Numbered from the stretch's first letter, positions 1 through 14,619 are shown. The stretch is DNA of 64,000 bases from Mesocentrotus franciscanus (GCA_037976565.1 CP137675.1:17932813-17996812), one strand, 5' to 3'. Translations and numbers: made by a program. Notes: generated from the sequence alone by a model not told the origin.

Positions 1-230
1 AGATACATTTAGACCTGTTAAGTGCATGATTCTCTTACAAAGACTAGATAGAATATATTGCTGAAAGACTTTAGTGGCATAATTCTGAACTTTGAAGCAA
101 GTGCTTGGACAAGGCACACCGTTATAATTCATCGTCGGGCTGAGGACTCAACACGATATAAGGTTCAAGAACATGGATCTATAGCCCCCTCCCTTCCTAC
201 TTCCTGTCCAACATTTTCCAAATCAGCACC

Positions 231-301
<71 letters not shown>
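231..301. repeat. Compound microsatellite (TC)n-(TA)n
   Basis: About 37 bases of alternating TC are followed directly by about 35 bases of alternating TA. This is seen directly. Such tracts are length-polymorphic and prone to assembly error. Confidence 0.95.
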
Positions 302-303
<2 letters not shown>

Positions 304-704
304 TCTGTATATATATTATGTATAATTTTATATATGTATATATATCTTTCTTTCTTTCTTACTCTCGCTCCCCTCTGTATCTTTATTTCCTCCGTATTTC
401 TGTAATTCAGCATTATCCTCATGAAGCTCCATAGCTTTGTCATGTATTAAATCCGTATAATATAGAAGTGGCTGCTAGGAGAATTACGTATTTTGATTAG
501 AGTTGTTACTATATCTAAAATGTTGGCCTAGATGTGTTGTCCATAGAAGCGCTGCTTCATGTATTTATATTACACCTCCTTGCGGTTGTGCTTGTATCAA
601 ACTCATCGTGGAGCGCCAGGAAGAAGAAAAAATGGCTCTTTCTCCTATTCTATCTCTCTTTCATCTTCGTTCTCTATTCATATCCATCCATGTCTTTCTT
701 CTCC

Positions 705-729
705 GTCTCTCTCTCTCTCTCTCTCTCTC
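705..729. repeat. (TC)n microsatellite
   Basis: A short uninterrupted TC dinucleotide tract in otherwise pyrimidine-rich sequence. Confidence 0.9.
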
Positions 730-1715
730 CATTACTACCATTTTCCAACAACATTATCTGTCTACATCTTTCTTTTATTTTTCTTTCGTTCTCTCTCCTC
801 CTCACATTGCCTTCCCCTCTTCGATTCGGTTCTGTTCTCAGATCTTTTGTCATTATTGACCATTTCAGTCTATTAACCGGGTCGTATAGAGTCTTCATAA
901 AACCGATGCTTGAATTGATCGCGGCACACTTCTCAAAGACTGCTCGTATTTATCCTGCGGTTTAATCCAATTACATGGACGAAGAAATAAAGGCTAAGGT
1001 CAATTGATCGACCATCTTCCTATGAGTATTAATTCATCTACTGCGTGCACTCGGAAGACATAATAAAATTATTTATCATGATATCTCATAGCTTGAGCGC
1101 AATTACAAAGACTGGAATTCTAAATGGTTTCTCTCCACTTATTTTAGATAAACCCACATCAAAGCCAAATGGCCTCAAACATTGAAAAAATAGAAAAACA
1201 CACACACGAAGTCCTGTAACATGAATAGTGGATTAACATATGAATTGGAGAAAATTAAGAAATGATATGAAGAATCCTTTGATAAAATCGCTGAAACTGT
1301 TGGGTGTGAATCTCAACTACTTTGTACAAATACCCGTTTTGTAAGCGAGGCGACCTAACAGCACGCTATCCTATTTCAATTTAGAGAATTTCTTGCAACA
1401 CCTTGTTCATCTTCGTCTTTTATTTGACCTCACCGTAAAATAACTACTTTGGGACAATTCTGGATCAGTGTTCCTAGATTCTATGTCGCTGGATGCACTT
1501 TTTCTATGATATTGGTCATAGACAAGTGAAGGACTCAAATCACTACATATGATGGATTCCATATCGACCTTTATGTATATTCACCAAATCCTGATTGTTC
1601 GCAACTCTTCCTCTTGCAACCATTTTGGCAGAATTTATTTGCAAATGTCCTTTTCAATCAAAATTGATAATCGTTCACAGACAACACTCTTGTCAATCTC
1701 CCCTGGAGCTTACAC

Positions 1716-1883
1716 ACTCTCTCTCTCTTTCTCTCTCTCTCTCCATCCCCCTCTCTTTCTCTCTCTCTCACACACACACACACCCGCACACCCACACACA
1801 CATACACACACCCACGCACTCACTCACTCTCTCCAGGGACATGCTAGAACAGTATCCCTGCTCTCTCTCTCTCTCTCTCTCTT
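1716..1883. repeat. Compound (CT)n/(CA)n microsatellite
   Basis: CT-rich sequence passes into a CA-rich tract (about 1770-1825), and a second clean CT tract lies at about 1859-1883. The overlapping open frames are repeat translations. Confidence 0.9.
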
Positions 1884-2886
1884 AGCAAATGGGTATGAAA
1901 GATTGGCGAAAGCCCATCAACATTGTGTATGCTAATCGAGAATAATGGTCCCAGCTGGAGATTTTAGCTTCATGCTCAAAACTGGAATCTATTCTCAGGG
2001 ATAACAGGGAAAGGGGCAAAAGTTACAAGCTTTTGTACAGAGATTCATTCTTTAACACGCTATACATTAATTTTGTGCCAATATGTACATAGAATGATTG
2101 TAAACGTGTGACTTTGTTTGTGAATGTATGTGTGCATGTACCGATATCTATAGTAAAGTATTGACCTATCTGCATATGTTTTACTACTGCTATTCCTAAT
2201 AGTACATTCTACCACGAGAGGTTTCTGAAGAAAAAAACAAACTTTTGTCACTCACCTATGCGCGAATAATTTAGAATTATAAATAAAAATTTCGCTTCTG
2301 CCATTTCTGTCGTTTTCAGTCAACAAAGAATGTTTTCACGTTGATTAACACTAAGAATGTTCATGTGCCCTATCAGAGAGTGGGGGGGGGGTGGTCAGGA
2401 TTGCGACAAAAAACAAATTTCTTATAAATTTAAAGTTTTGCCTATGTTCATGACCATCGCAGAAATGCAATTCCATAGATTTTCTTTGATAGACCTGTAT
2501 GGGGACAAATGTTTGGAAGTTATACACACAATGAATGATTTCATTTAGTATATTTGTATATCCCCAGTTAAAGGGATTGGGTATCTTTGTCTCAGATTCT
2601 AAACAAAATCCGGGATTTAGCTCATGCTGCAATCATAATTATAAACCTTTAGGTCAGTCAGGAATCCCATGACGTTTACAATCCGATCGCCCGTCTGATT
2701 ATCAAGATATTTATGATTGGAATTCGAAATTTCAAAAACAGTTTTCCCAACGGTTTTTATAACACTACAGTCTTTTGGGGGAATGAGTATGGTAAAACCG
2801 GTCACGCAAAGATTTTTACTTTTTTGAGGCACTTCATGATCATTTTGAAGCGCAATTTTTTTAGGGCTTCAATATTATACAAATAA
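1884..2886. other. Gene-free stretch
   Basis: No gene recognised. It contains a G-run near 2384 and one TTAAAGGG-type end near 2568 that resembles the ends of TIR elements elsewhere in this window. I did not find its partner end, so no element is called. Confidence 0.5.
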
Positions 2887-3012
2887 TGAATGCTTATGAG
2901 TTCAATAGTGCGAATATGTTCATGAGTTGAACGATTAACGTTCTATTCATGACCGTTAATCTTTCGACGAATGAAAATATTTGCACTATTGAACGAATGA
3001 AAAACATTCATA
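2887..3012. repeat. AT-rich foldback hairpin
   Basis: The two halves are imperfect reverse complements. The left arm (about 2887-2942) carries TTCAATAGTGCGAATAT and the right arm (about 2950-3012) carries ATATTTGCACTATTGAA. The loop is short. A small foldback/MITE is the simplest reading; no target-site duplication was identified. Confidence 0.7.
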
Positions 3013-3078
3013 ATTTTTTTTTTTTATACAACATCTTTCAACAAATTATGCTTTGCTCCTTATATTAAAGATAAATGA

Positions 3079-3351
3079 GACCCCGTTAACAGTAAGCAAA
3101 AAGGCCGGGCCGGGCCTAGCACTGTAAACGCGCAAAAGGCCAAATGCGAGGCCAAAAGTGGCCGCGCATTTGGCCCTGCTCTGGAGGTAGTCTCGGCCGC
3201 GACCGGGCCGCGGCCGGCCCCGGGCTTTTCTCACTGTAAAAGCACGCAGGGCCAAATGCGCGGCCGAGCCTGCCACTGTAAACGCACAAAATTGTGGGGC
3301 CGAGTAGGCCGCGGCCCGGCCCTGGCCCTTTTCTCACTGTAAACGGGGTCT
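3079..3351. mobile_element. GC-rich foldback (MITE-like) element
   Basis: A sharply GC-rich island in AT-rich DNA, bounded by inverted ends: GACCCCGTTAACAGTAAG at the left and, at the right, the reverse complement of GACCCCGTTTACAGTGAG. Inner sequence is built of GGCC-rich palindromic blocks (CGGGCC, GGCCGCG) and repeated copies of 'cactgtaaacgc'. About 270 bp, no coding capacity, so non-autonomous. Family unknown. Confidence 0.75.
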
Positions 3352-5598
3352 TACAGTTTGAGTCAGGCCTTCTCGATTACATTGAGATTGCCTTCGCGTC
3401 AGATGCGCGCAGCTAATATAACGATAGGTCTACACGCAGGGCAGAGAGGTAGGCAGTCTGCATATAACCAAAAATGCACGCTCGTTGAATAGTACTACGG
3501 CGAATAGTACCAAAAATGGACGCCCGTGCAATAGTATATCTATTGAATATCATGTGACCAACAATCCTCAAATCAAATGACAAGGATTTACTTAGGTGTT
3601 GTATAATACACCATATCACAGACGCTGATAACACGTAGGACCATGCATCTCAGATTTGGCATTGTTAAACAATGCCTTTAAGTTATGTTATTTTATATTG
3701 AATTAAAGAAAAGTAGATACCTAACTCCCAACTACAGCTTTATCATTGAATTATACCATTACAACGTTCCACCATAAAACACAAATCTGAAAATTATTCT
3801 ATTTTTTGTAATTACCAACTGTTTGTTTCTGGCTCGAAATATTCATATACTTTATATAATGCTATCAAAGAATAAGTAAATTTTGTAGGCCAGTGTTCAT
3901 TGTATCACCATGATTCCGAGAAAACACTACAAAAGATTAAATCGAAAGCAATTCAACGTCACTTGTGTCCTTCAGGGCCATTTCAGGTAGGAAGTAAATA
4001 CTGCAAAATATAATTTTCGCTTTTTGCTAAAAGCGTTCTAACAGAATGGAGGATATTTTTTGATGTTGTATGCCATTCTAATCAAGTTATCTATTAATTG
4101 CTTATCGGTGTATATAATTGGGTAGTTCCAGCTCTCTAGATGAATTGGGAGAAGAAGAAAAACAAGAACCTATTTAAGACGACGAAAGTATAGATAATAA
4201 TGACTGCTGCGAATGTAGAGCTACGTTTCATAACAGAAAGGGTAATAATATGATATGCATCTAATTTTTTGCTGCTTGTTTGACTTTTACTTTAATAGAG
4301 AATCTATCTAGCGAAGTAATATATATATATATATATATATGTATACCGTTTTTAACTCTGCCTTGAGCAATTAAGGTGTTTGATGAAGTTTATTTCTAGA
4401 TCATTTGATATTAATTTAGTTAACCGGTAGTCCATATCAACAAATACTCACATGTGTGTTAATATGGACCAAAAGTACTGATGAAGAACATTGAAAATAC
4501 CTAATGTGTGGGCGCAAATGCGTGTGTTAGCACGTATTGTGGGCGCGTGTGCGGGTTGTGTGTGGGTTTGTGCTTGTGTGTGTTTTGTGTGGTATATACA
4601 ACATTGGTGCGCAGGAGATATCCCGTGATTTTCAGATTCATCTTGTTTCGTGCAGTCCACGTTCGTTCAACAGAAGGCTGTTGACTTGAATGAGATGGTA
4701 ATTATCATCTACCGTCTCGTTGTTGACTTCATGCTAACATGGAGACGCTAGAACGATCACGTCGAACAGCTTGGTAAACCAATGTGGGATCCCTCAGCTG
4801 CTCAGCTTTAATTGATACATAGTAATAAAACAGAGCTCCAAAACTCGGCCGGTTATAACGGGATAGAAAGATGGTATCCTGCTTAGACTCATTAACCATG
4901 CCGCTTACTTCCTCAAAGTATATTGCATTTGAAAGTCTACCGCAAAATATTGATTAGGCCTATACCTGAGTAATAACCTGCAGTAACAGTCATTTCGTTA
5001 TAAATGTACACTGTTCCTTTTCAATAGAAATATTGCAGATGTATTATGTTTTTGTTTGTATAATCAGTACATTGAATTCAATTCAATTCAATTTTGGTTT
5101 TATTGTAAAAAAATAACCCATATATTTACAGTAAAATGACAGAAAACATGAAACAATGTTATTAAGACCCACATTGACGGATAATAGTTCAATAATAACT
5201 AAAAATAAAGGAACGTGACATTATGCATTAATGAAGATAATGTTAAATAGCAATTATCGTATTGAATTGATTTGGAATATTAGATTTTTACAAGATTATT
5301 GGTACAGTGGATGCCAGTAGTAGGTTTTATTTTTAAATAGACATGTGTAAATGAAACAAGTCCGTTTGTAACATTGGTCTAAAGCACTATACATAATACA
5401 CATTTTGTCCTGCATAGTTACCCTAAATATTATATTATTTTTTTGCTAATTCTACCACATCCATTCTTCTTCTTCTCCATTTTCTCTCTTTGTATCTGTT
5501 TCCCTCTTTTCCCTCTTTCTCGCCTCCATCTCCTCTCTCTGTCTCTGTTCACTTTCCTCTCTCTCTCTCTACCTCCCCTCTTCCTTTTCTCCCTTTCA

Positions 5599-5599
<1 letters not shown>
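3352..5599. other. Gene-free stretch
   Basis: No gene recognised. It holds an AT dinucleotide tract at about 4319-4340, a GT-rich patch near 4500-4590 and a short ATTCA-type tandem near 5073-5093. Confidence 0.5.
4319..4340. repeat. (AT)n microsatellite
   Basis: Eleven alternating AT units. Confidence 0.9.

Positions 5600-5642
<43 letters not shown>
5600..5642. repeat. (CT)n microsatellite
   Basis: A clean CT tract of about 43 bases, preceded by about 130 bp of interrupted pyrimidine-rich sequence. Confidence 0.95.
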
Positions 5643-5647
<5 letters not shown>

Positions 5648-8600
5648 AATCTCTATTCCCTATAATCCCTTTTAGCATGGACAATACATGATTTTAGTAT
5701 GCTTGTAATATTGAAGAGGGCAAATTCAAGGCTTATTCACGACTTCCGTTTAAAAAAAAATGTAATTTAAGATCGCATGGGTAGTCATGGGATCATCAGC
5801 TGCAAGTAATGCAAATGTTTCAAATGTACTTTGCTAATGATCATGATGACAACTGCTAGTGTATCTTGTTGAAGCAAAAGAAGCAAATAAAAGAATGCAT
5901 ATCATTATGTTCTGATTTGAGTGGCGTATAGAAAATATGATTGAAATGAATCATGCTCAATTTTAGTATCATGAATTTCCATTAATTTGTTTTCTTTCTC
6001 ATGATCATAGCATTTCGTTCTAATAGTTTCTCATAATTTATTGTCATCTTGTCCGATAGGCTCATCACTGATAAAGTTACTGAAATTATTCCTAATTCGG
6101 TATGACTTGAAAACATCACAAAGGATGTTTTATGGCACAGAAGATGTCACTGACATTTCTTTCTGAGGCTATAACAATGTATATTCAAGTAAGAGGTCCA
6201 GACATTCGCAAATCATAAAAGGGTTAATGAAATAAATGAGTCAAAAACGGTTTGAGAAGCAAGCAAACATATAACTTGGGAAAATCCCCGGTGAATATTT
6301 CTGTCAGAATAAAATCTGTAAAGAATTGAAAGATGATTTATCTTCAATCAGTTATGACTTTGCGATTAAAATGTGAATTTAGTGCGATAATGAACCGAAA
6401 CGACTTTTCCCGACGACGTAAAACCCAATTCCGTCACGATACCTTATTAAGAAACTATCATTCTCTGATTTTTTAGTATTGCTCATCTCTTGATCACACC
6501 TTGGGGGGGGGCACATATATACAGTTCTAGAAATGCTATGGAAATGTTGGGGGAGACGTGTTGTATTGTAAATCCAACGTACGTTTGTCAGTAACGTCAC
6601 CATTCATATCACGAAGAACACGTGGCCGTCATTTTGTTTCATGAGAACTTCGCGCAGGCCTACATATAAAACTGAAATGAGTCTGTCCAAAATTTGCCAA
6701 ATATCTGAAGAAGAAAAAAAAAACACCCGAAAACTATCGTCGTCAGGAAATGTCATGACATCACAATAATGCTCATTATAGAACACACGACCCCGTGGTT
6801 AAGCGTGTGCACCATGATATAGGGCGGTAGAATGCATTAAATGGCATTTTGAAGACCCATAAACAAAACATGGCTTAAACCGCTGTTGCTGAGTAAAACT
6901 ACTCCTGATGTTAAGAGAATATACCGTATGTCAAATCTTCAGCCACGAATCCTCGGTAAGCCATGTAAGCTTTATTGCTCATAATTGCATGTAGGGCCTT
7001 AGAGAATGGAATCGAGAACTGCGATTGTCTTGTTATCTTGCACAGTCATGTGATCACGTTATCACGTTTACCATCTAAAATACAAACACGTGATGGTGTA
7101 TCAAACAAGTGTTAAGGAATACATGTCAAGGGACATGATTAAAACAAAAATACCCCAATGTTCACCAACATTCAAAACAGCTCGGACGGGTCAAAACAAG
7201 GTGTATGCCAAGCTCGGTGTACAGAACATGGTTTTTATTATTAGGTTTCTCGGGTTCTTGCAGGACCGAAAGACCCTTGGTATCAAGAAAATTGCGTTTT
7301 GACATTTTACTCGCACCATCGATCCGTATTGGTTTGTATTAGTTTATCACGAAGAGAAGTTGAACTTGTTGGTGATGTTTGTCATGTTGATGGACTTTCC
7401 TTTCCTTCGAGAGCGCCCCAGCCCCCTTCAATCAAGTCCCTCGTCGAGTGTCAGCGTACAACTCGGGTTAGATCTTGGATTATTTAAGAGTCTAGCGATC
7501 CTTGGCATCGAAATGATTGAATTTCACAATTTACCGCCCACCCTCTACCCGTCCGTTTGTATTTCTTTGCGTCAAGAGCAAGTGAAGTTGATTGGCTTTT
7601 CTTTCACAAGAGAGCGCCCAAACATCTTCCAGTATTATGAAGAAACCCGTCAAGTGCCGGCATACATTTGCACCTCGAATAAGAGACCCCGGTCACACCG
7701 CCAATCCGACTCTAAACCGACCAAGAACCGACAAAATCCTGGCCACTCGGGTCAATGCAATGTTGTCTGATCTGTCTGTAGTTGGATTGATGACGGTGTC
7801 GTTGATGTGACTGCGGCATAAAGTAGGCAGGTCTGATCTAGCTCAACAAGTCACGCTTGGCACCAAACAATCGAGGCTTACCTTTCGCTTTAGGCTGGGT
7901 TTATAAAAGCCACCAAGATTAGTTCCCTATTAGAGGCAATCAATCTCAGGAGACAGAATAATATTGAACATGTGATGATCCTCCACCGTAAGGATAAAGA
8001 CAGATTTCTGAATGAAACGTGGGCTTTCAGAAACCAATGACACGTGAATGTGCAGCAGGGCTGGCGCAACCCGCCGATGCCCCCTTACAACCAAAATCCG
8101 AGACCTACACGAGAATATTTGGTGTTTTGTTCTTTTCCTTTTTTTAAAATCGTCGTTGTCGTTTTCGGTGTCGTTGCTCGTGAAAGATTTGTTCTAAAAT
8201 CCGCCTCCCCCTACAAAAACAGAATCCCGGATCCGCCCTAGCTGGCGTACAGCAGTACAGTGTATGTTGGCAAGGTGAGATTGACTCCCTGGTGATAAAA
8301 CACCGGATTGCCTGCTGGAGGCGGAATGGATAACGAGGTACCAACACCGTCTAATTTAAAATTCAAGACATTGTATAAGAAGCGAGATCAATCGCTCGTA
8401 ATGGACTCTCATCCTCTTCCTTCCAAATCCTCAGGCTCCTCAGAACTTCCTCCTCCACATCTGTGTTTCGGGGGTTTGGGCGACATTGGCCTTATCCACA
8501 CTAGTATTCTATGAATGTTTCAGTTTGAATACAATATTCATTGCGGGATGACTGTTCTCTCTTCCTTTTTGTCATATTCTTCAATTTATTTGCATCACTT

Positions 8601-10684
8601 CCATTTTCATCAATTCAACTCATCCTGTCCTTATTCATTTACTCTTTCATTTTATATTAACGCCTAAGTTAACATACACAACGGAATACAATGATATGTG
8701 CTTAATTTGCGTGCAGAAATTATGATTATTGACAGTTTTATAAAACATCGCTTTTCTATTGCACTTTATTTCTGAGATATGCAATTTATTTCTCAGAGAG
8801 ACGTGTACTTCTACCGGGTCAATGTAATTATACAATTATTATTGTCGTATTGACATGCGTACATTCGAATAAAACAAGTTATCATGCATGATGTAAAAGA
8901 GAAGGTTCATTGATTTTAAAAACTAACTTTATTGTCATTATTGCAAAGGTGAAACTTTGATTGGACAAGGTTATCAAAATTCAATGCTTGGAAACATTCG
9001 AAGTAATGATTATTATCAATTACAAAACGCTTATAAAGCCCCGGCATAGCACCTGAAAAGCTCTCCGGACGCTGCTGAGATGTGTGACGTCACATGTTGA
9101 ACATGATTTGCACAAGCAGACAATGTCCCATGACATCTCACACATTTTCAGTGCCTGTTTTGTCATCTTCTCTTCAGTTATTTCTCTTACTTCACTACCG
9201 TCAAGCTAAATGTTTAATCTATTGCCTCACTCTAAACCCCGCACAAGGTATTATTTTGATGAAAAATGCAGCGATAAAAAATAAAGGAATCCGTCCCTTG
9301 TAAACAAAATAAGACGCCATTGTGTTTTCAGCTGCATACACCGCGGTATGTTCGGCATTTCAAGAGGGAACAAATGCCGCCCATGCTATCATTCCGGGGG
9401 GTTTTAAATTTGAAAGTGTGGTTTCTTTGATTGTTCATTAACCCTATCCTGTGTATTTACAAACAAAAGAATTTAGTTATCAGAATCGGTTTCATATCTC
9501 TTTTTGAATCTGGTGTAAAATTCCATCACATTTATATATACTAAACTCATTATAATTTGAGAAGTAATAGCATTGCAATTATTTTCATTCTTTACGGGAT
9601 GTCGTCTGCTTGGGCGGGATTGGTTCATATTGTGACGGCATTGAAACATCGTTATCTTTCTGGCGAATCTCTCGCATATCCCAGATGCTATGGAGGTGGT
9701 TTTATTTGTATTTTTATAAATCACCCGATATGTAGTTGACCTAAAACTTGTACGATGGCCATCTGTTAGCTTACCAGTTTCTAGTGATACGTTATTTGCC
9801 ATATTTTCTTTGAACAGGCACTTTAAAGTACATGTTGCATGAAGTTTGCTCTATGCCATTGCACAGTTAGAGAAAGGAGCAAAGCACATATCTATGTAAT
9901 TACATCACAATCATGATAATCATGACCAAAAAATTATTAAATGTGGCTTTTGGAGTCTCATTTTATTTCTAACGAAACCTGAGAATGGTAACTTATGAAA
10001 TATAGCTCTTAAAGATAAAGACCAGTTCTGGTCATGCGATTGCATTGTGAAAGAAACGTTGTGGAATCGATCAGAAAAGGTTGATCATCTAGCATATAAG
10101 TATTGGTGTGTACTGCAAGGTTCTGGAATCATCAAAATGATAAGAAATTTGGCCCAGTCTTGGTAAAGTTACGAGCACTGTACACAGAAAATGTATATGG
10201 GACTACCCGACACGTGCGCGTACGTGCGCGATATCTATTTGGTCCCAATAGATATAATAATTTACCAAATATATCAATTAGTAGGCGGTTTCCCGGCAAA
10301 AATTGTATCATCACGTATTAATCAAAACATATTCTTTCACATGATTGGTAATGAGAGCTTCCATTCCATTTTTTGAAAGGGGGGCATTTCCAAAACTGGC
10401 CTTTACCTTTAAAACTATAATGTAAAGATATAGTGATATCCCGCGACTGTCAAGTTAAGGGAACCTCTGATTATGCTCTTTTTTATTTCAAGATAATATA
10501 TTAGGGTTCAGTCGGTGTCATTTGTTTCGTATGCATGGTATGTGGTTTTCAGTAATTCAGCCTCGACTCCTTCTACTTACCGAAGAGTTGGACTAGTCTT
10601 CTAGATCAAGAGATCTGTCCGATGCACCCAGTCGAACTGTTGTCGTCATCTTTCTCCTTTTCTTCCTTTTCGTCGTCGTTATCG
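5643..10684. other. Gene-free stretch
   Basis: No gene recognised over about 5 kb. Open frames here are short, lack recognisable motifs and do not chain with splice sites I could identify. Part of 7300-7640 shows a weakly repeated pattern (two diverged blocks with 'agttgaacttg'/'agtgaagttg' and 'gagagcgccc') that may be an old repeat. Confidence 0.45.
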
Positions 10685-10706
10685 TAGTAGTAGACATCAG
10701 TATTAC

Positions 10707-10749
<43 letters not shown>

Positions 10750-10822
10750 TTAGTTGTAGTAGTGATGGATGTGGTGGTGGTGGTGGTGGTGTTAGTGGTG
10801 GTAGTGGTAGTTGTTGTGGTTG
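10685..10822. repeat. (GTA)n/(GTG)n trinucleotide repeat
   Basis: About 13 consecutive GTA units (about 10,707-10,745) pass into GTG-rich sequence (about 10,770-10,822). Confidence 0.95.
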
Positions 10823-13800
10823 AAGAAGTAAAAGCAGTATTAGCAGGATGAGGAGACAGAAGAGGAGTGTAGTAAAAGTCGTTAAAGGTTACTATACGGT
10901 CTTATCTCCTGTAGATATGAACATATAACTTAGAATTAATACTGATATGAACATGAAGATAATTATCATCACTACAGGCAAAAGACCGATTTACTAACAC
11001 TTTCACATTTTATGCATACTTTGTGTTCTTCACAACCTGGAAGCTTTCCCGAGGCTTGCCCGACACAGCAACAAGTAATGTATGCAGACTGGATTCCAAG
11101 TATTGTAGTTCATTCATTGATAACAGGTCAATGTAATAAACCGTCACTAGGTCCCCAGGAAAGAAACATCCATCAATTTGAATATGTTAGTAAACCGGTC
11201 TATTGCGATGAATACTTACAAGCAATAAATCGATTGACACCTGGGCACGGTAAGCAGGGAAAGGATAAATATTTACATGATATAATTATTGCATCTAATT
11301 CTCATACGGGCTCCATATATCAGCTGTTTTGGCTGCACGGATGAACGTATTGCAGCAGTAAGTCAACGAGAAACTTGTCATTGAATCGCCAGCGGCATTA
11401 CAATATTACTAATCTTATCGTATCAGTAACTTCTTTAAATGGATTTTGTTCATTAAGGAGATATATAATAAATATTATACTACTTATGAACTCTTATAAA
11501 TTGAATCGTTTTATAAACGTAAGAGGTAAAAATATATCAATATCTTATTAGCATTTTCACGAATGTTCTGATTGTGAAATATTCAAGTTAGATTCATCAC
11601 CTTCCTAATCATTTTACAGTCATCAAAAAGAATCAAAATATCTATTTTAAAGAGTGAAAATACCTTTCGTTTATTAAGCGATTTTTCAAGAGATACTAAT
11701 GAACATTAACATTTAAAAATCCCATAAAGTACGATATGGTACGAGTAACATAGAGTACAAACGGTTACGAAAAGTTTTGATTGGCATTCTTCATTTTCTG
11801 TAGTTCAGATAAGCATTTGGGGTGTGAGATTATAAAAACCAAAACATTATTCATTGCTTTAATAGAAGGCTTGATATATAAAGAAGATATATATAAAGAT
11901 TAAAATACACATAGACATTTTAGACAGTTAGTGCTACCAAGAATATATGTAATGACTGTTTATACTCCCAAAGTAGCTCTCCTGCTGGCCATTGTGGTGA
12001 AGCTGATTCATCATGCATCCCCTTAACGAGGTCCAGTCATGCTGTGGTCACATGACTTATTCATTAATTATAGATATCCCAGGTACCCTGTAGACCATTT
12101 TGACTCATTTTGACTTGTAGACGGAAAATGACGCTGTGCACCACAACAAATATTCCATTTAGGGTAGTGAAGAACTATATATATTTCAGTATTCATTTTG
12201 AATTCATTTTAAAAGAACGTCGGAACTTCACCTAAACCAGAGAGTATTAATAACGTCTTTGCCTAAACTATTAAAGTGGGAAGTTTGCAAATAACCCCCA
12301 AATCAAACACAAAGTGTGAAACTGTCGATTGAAATATGACTGCGGTATGTCTTAAGTCGCGTTCTGCGCTTGGTGTTTGCTTCACTGAATTTTGTAAAAG
12401 CAGGGTAAAACTTATTAAGACAACGCAATTATAACTCTAAACGATTATCATCTTGGAAATCTTCATTGTTTTCTTTTCAAATATTTACAAGACTAGTTAG
12501 GACAATGGGGAAATTAAAGGAAGAGAGTGCAGAATTTGAACTGATTTTGTGTAGAGATCGATGGATTGAACTTATTCTTTTAAAGGTACTATGTCCCATT
12601 TGCAGGCCAAAATAATGAAAAAGTTAAATTCCAACGGCATTTGAAAGATAATACTATTTTAGAACTTCCCTTTAAAAAGGGGAGCTTGAAAATGTCTTTA
12701 AGTGTGCAAAAAATAACGACTATTAGTTGCCAAGTCAGTAAGAAATAGTCTGATTTCAGACCATTGTAGCGAATGGTCGTACGTTTTGTGCTGCGCAAAG
12801 ATTCAATCAGTTTAATTTTGGCCATTACAAGAAGTGGGTTATTGTGGTAGACAAATACTCATGTACCCTACAGCTCATTTTATGTATGTTATTACCAAAG
12901 AAGAAAAAAAAGTCAGTCAGTCACTCAATAGTGTCTGACAGTGAAGTCTAGCAAGTAAACGGGTTTCCTTGCATAATTTGAATATTAGGACACTGCTAAC
13001 GTTTAAATTTCACAGATAGGACATACATGACATATTCAAAATTCCTATACATAATTCAAATACAGAATTTGATGTTGGCTGTAAAAGGGACATAGTATCT
13101 TTAACATCCGATGACGTCATGATATTTCACGACTCTGCTTAGTTACTGTCATGAATAATGTCGACCAAACGCAGGTGGTATAGGAAGTTATACAATACAC
13201 CAGCCATAATAGACACCGCCATCTCATATTCGCTCTCTCTCTTCACTAAATACAAACTTTTGTCTATCTCCTCGATATATATATATTTGAAATGTATATA
13301 GCCTAGTTCACATTTCACAGTGTAAACATTACGACTTGAAAGCCTTGTACCGCGTTCCTAAAGCATCACACACCACGTGTATAAGTAGAGCTACGTAATC
13401 CTGTTGTTTCCATAATGATAACAAACTTACCTATTACATCAGTGTGTATCAGAATAAAAAATAGCATGCGTAACAAACTTCAAGACTTCATTGAAGAAAG
13501 TATAGTGAGAAGACAGCACGTTGTGCTATATGAATAGTCGCCATTTTGATTATGAAAATGATTGAAATGACATATTAATGAGATTGTCACTATGCTATCA
13601 ACTTGAAATGAAAACAAATTAATGAAAAGGCTTGTATTCTATATCTGATGCAATCAGATGTACTGTCTCTTTTCATTGTCTGCCATTAACTATTATAATT
13701 GCTATGCTATTTCAATACTGCTGCAGCTGCTATGTTATTAAACAGAGTATTGGTTAACCAACAGACAGACCACGTATTGTATTTCAAAGACATTTCACCA

Positions 13801-14299
13801 TTTTCTGATTTTTTTTTCTTCTTCATCTCAACAGTATTCCTTCTTGATTAGAAATTCTTTCATCATTTATTATGGCTTAGTGCTTTCATATCATTCTGAA
13901 ATATGAACCAAAAAATGTCTGTCAGTTTGCATTTAAACGTTTATTGACAGACAGTATAATATACAAGTAGTATTAATAAGTCTAAAAAAGAAATTAAAAA
14001 TCTAGAGAGAAAGAGAGAGATGGAAAGATAAAAGATGGCATTTTTCGTAGAGAGTCACGTTGACTATACACTATTTACAACTGTATGCTACACAACTCAT
14101 TTGCGATGCCATTCTGTCAAAGCACTTCACCCATCCTGCTTTTACACTTCCCATGCATATATTTATAAGAAGCTTGTATTTCTCTTTCTCTCCAGCTACC
14201 AATTTAAATACTGACTTCGGTTTTATATGTCAAGAGCCTAAGCAAAATGTGAACCATTCTCCCGTAGGGATTACCGTGTATTCATAATATCCGGTAGAA
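10823..14299. other. Gene-free stretch
   Basis: No gene recognised. One 110-codon open frame (11,012-11,344, +) is of ordinary composition but shows no motif I know and is not above what chance gives in this length of DNA. Confidence 0.45.
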
Positions 14300-14588
14300 A
14301 AAGGGTGGGAGAGATCGATAGTGAGGAAGAGGGGGAGGGAGATAGAGAGCGAGGGATTTAGATCGAGGGGGATGGAGAGAGGGGAATTTATAGGGAGAGA
14401 GAAAAGGAGAGAGCGGAGAGAGTTAGAGTGGGAGATAGAGGGGGAGACGTTACAGAGATGGTGAGAGCGAGAGAGGGGAAGGAGAGAGAAAGAGAGAGGG
14501 AGAGAGAGAAAAAAGAGAGAGAGAGAGAGAGAGAAAGAGAAAAAGAGAGAGAGAAAGAGGAGAGAGAAAGGGAAAGAGAGAGAGATAG

Positions 14589-14619
<31 letters not shown>

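Larger units (their letters stand above)
1..1715. other. Gene-free stretch with microsatellites
   Basis: No recognisable gene. It is AT-rich DNA with a CT tract running into a TA tract (about 231-301) and a second CT tract (about 705-729). The open frames across these tracts are low-complexity translations (Ser/Leu, Tyr/Ile or Arg/Glu alternation) and were not taken as genes. Confidence 0.6.

Noticed and set aside
6780..6860. Possible tRNA-like 'gtggttaagcgtgtgcacc'
   Set aside because: No acceptor stem or T-loop could be completed around it.
9473..9802. 109-codon minus-strand frame
   Set aside because: No recognisable similarity, not supported by flanking features; probably chance.
11012..11344. 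110-codon + strand frame of normal composition
   Set aside because: No motif or splice context recognised; a frame of this length is expected by chance in 64 kb.
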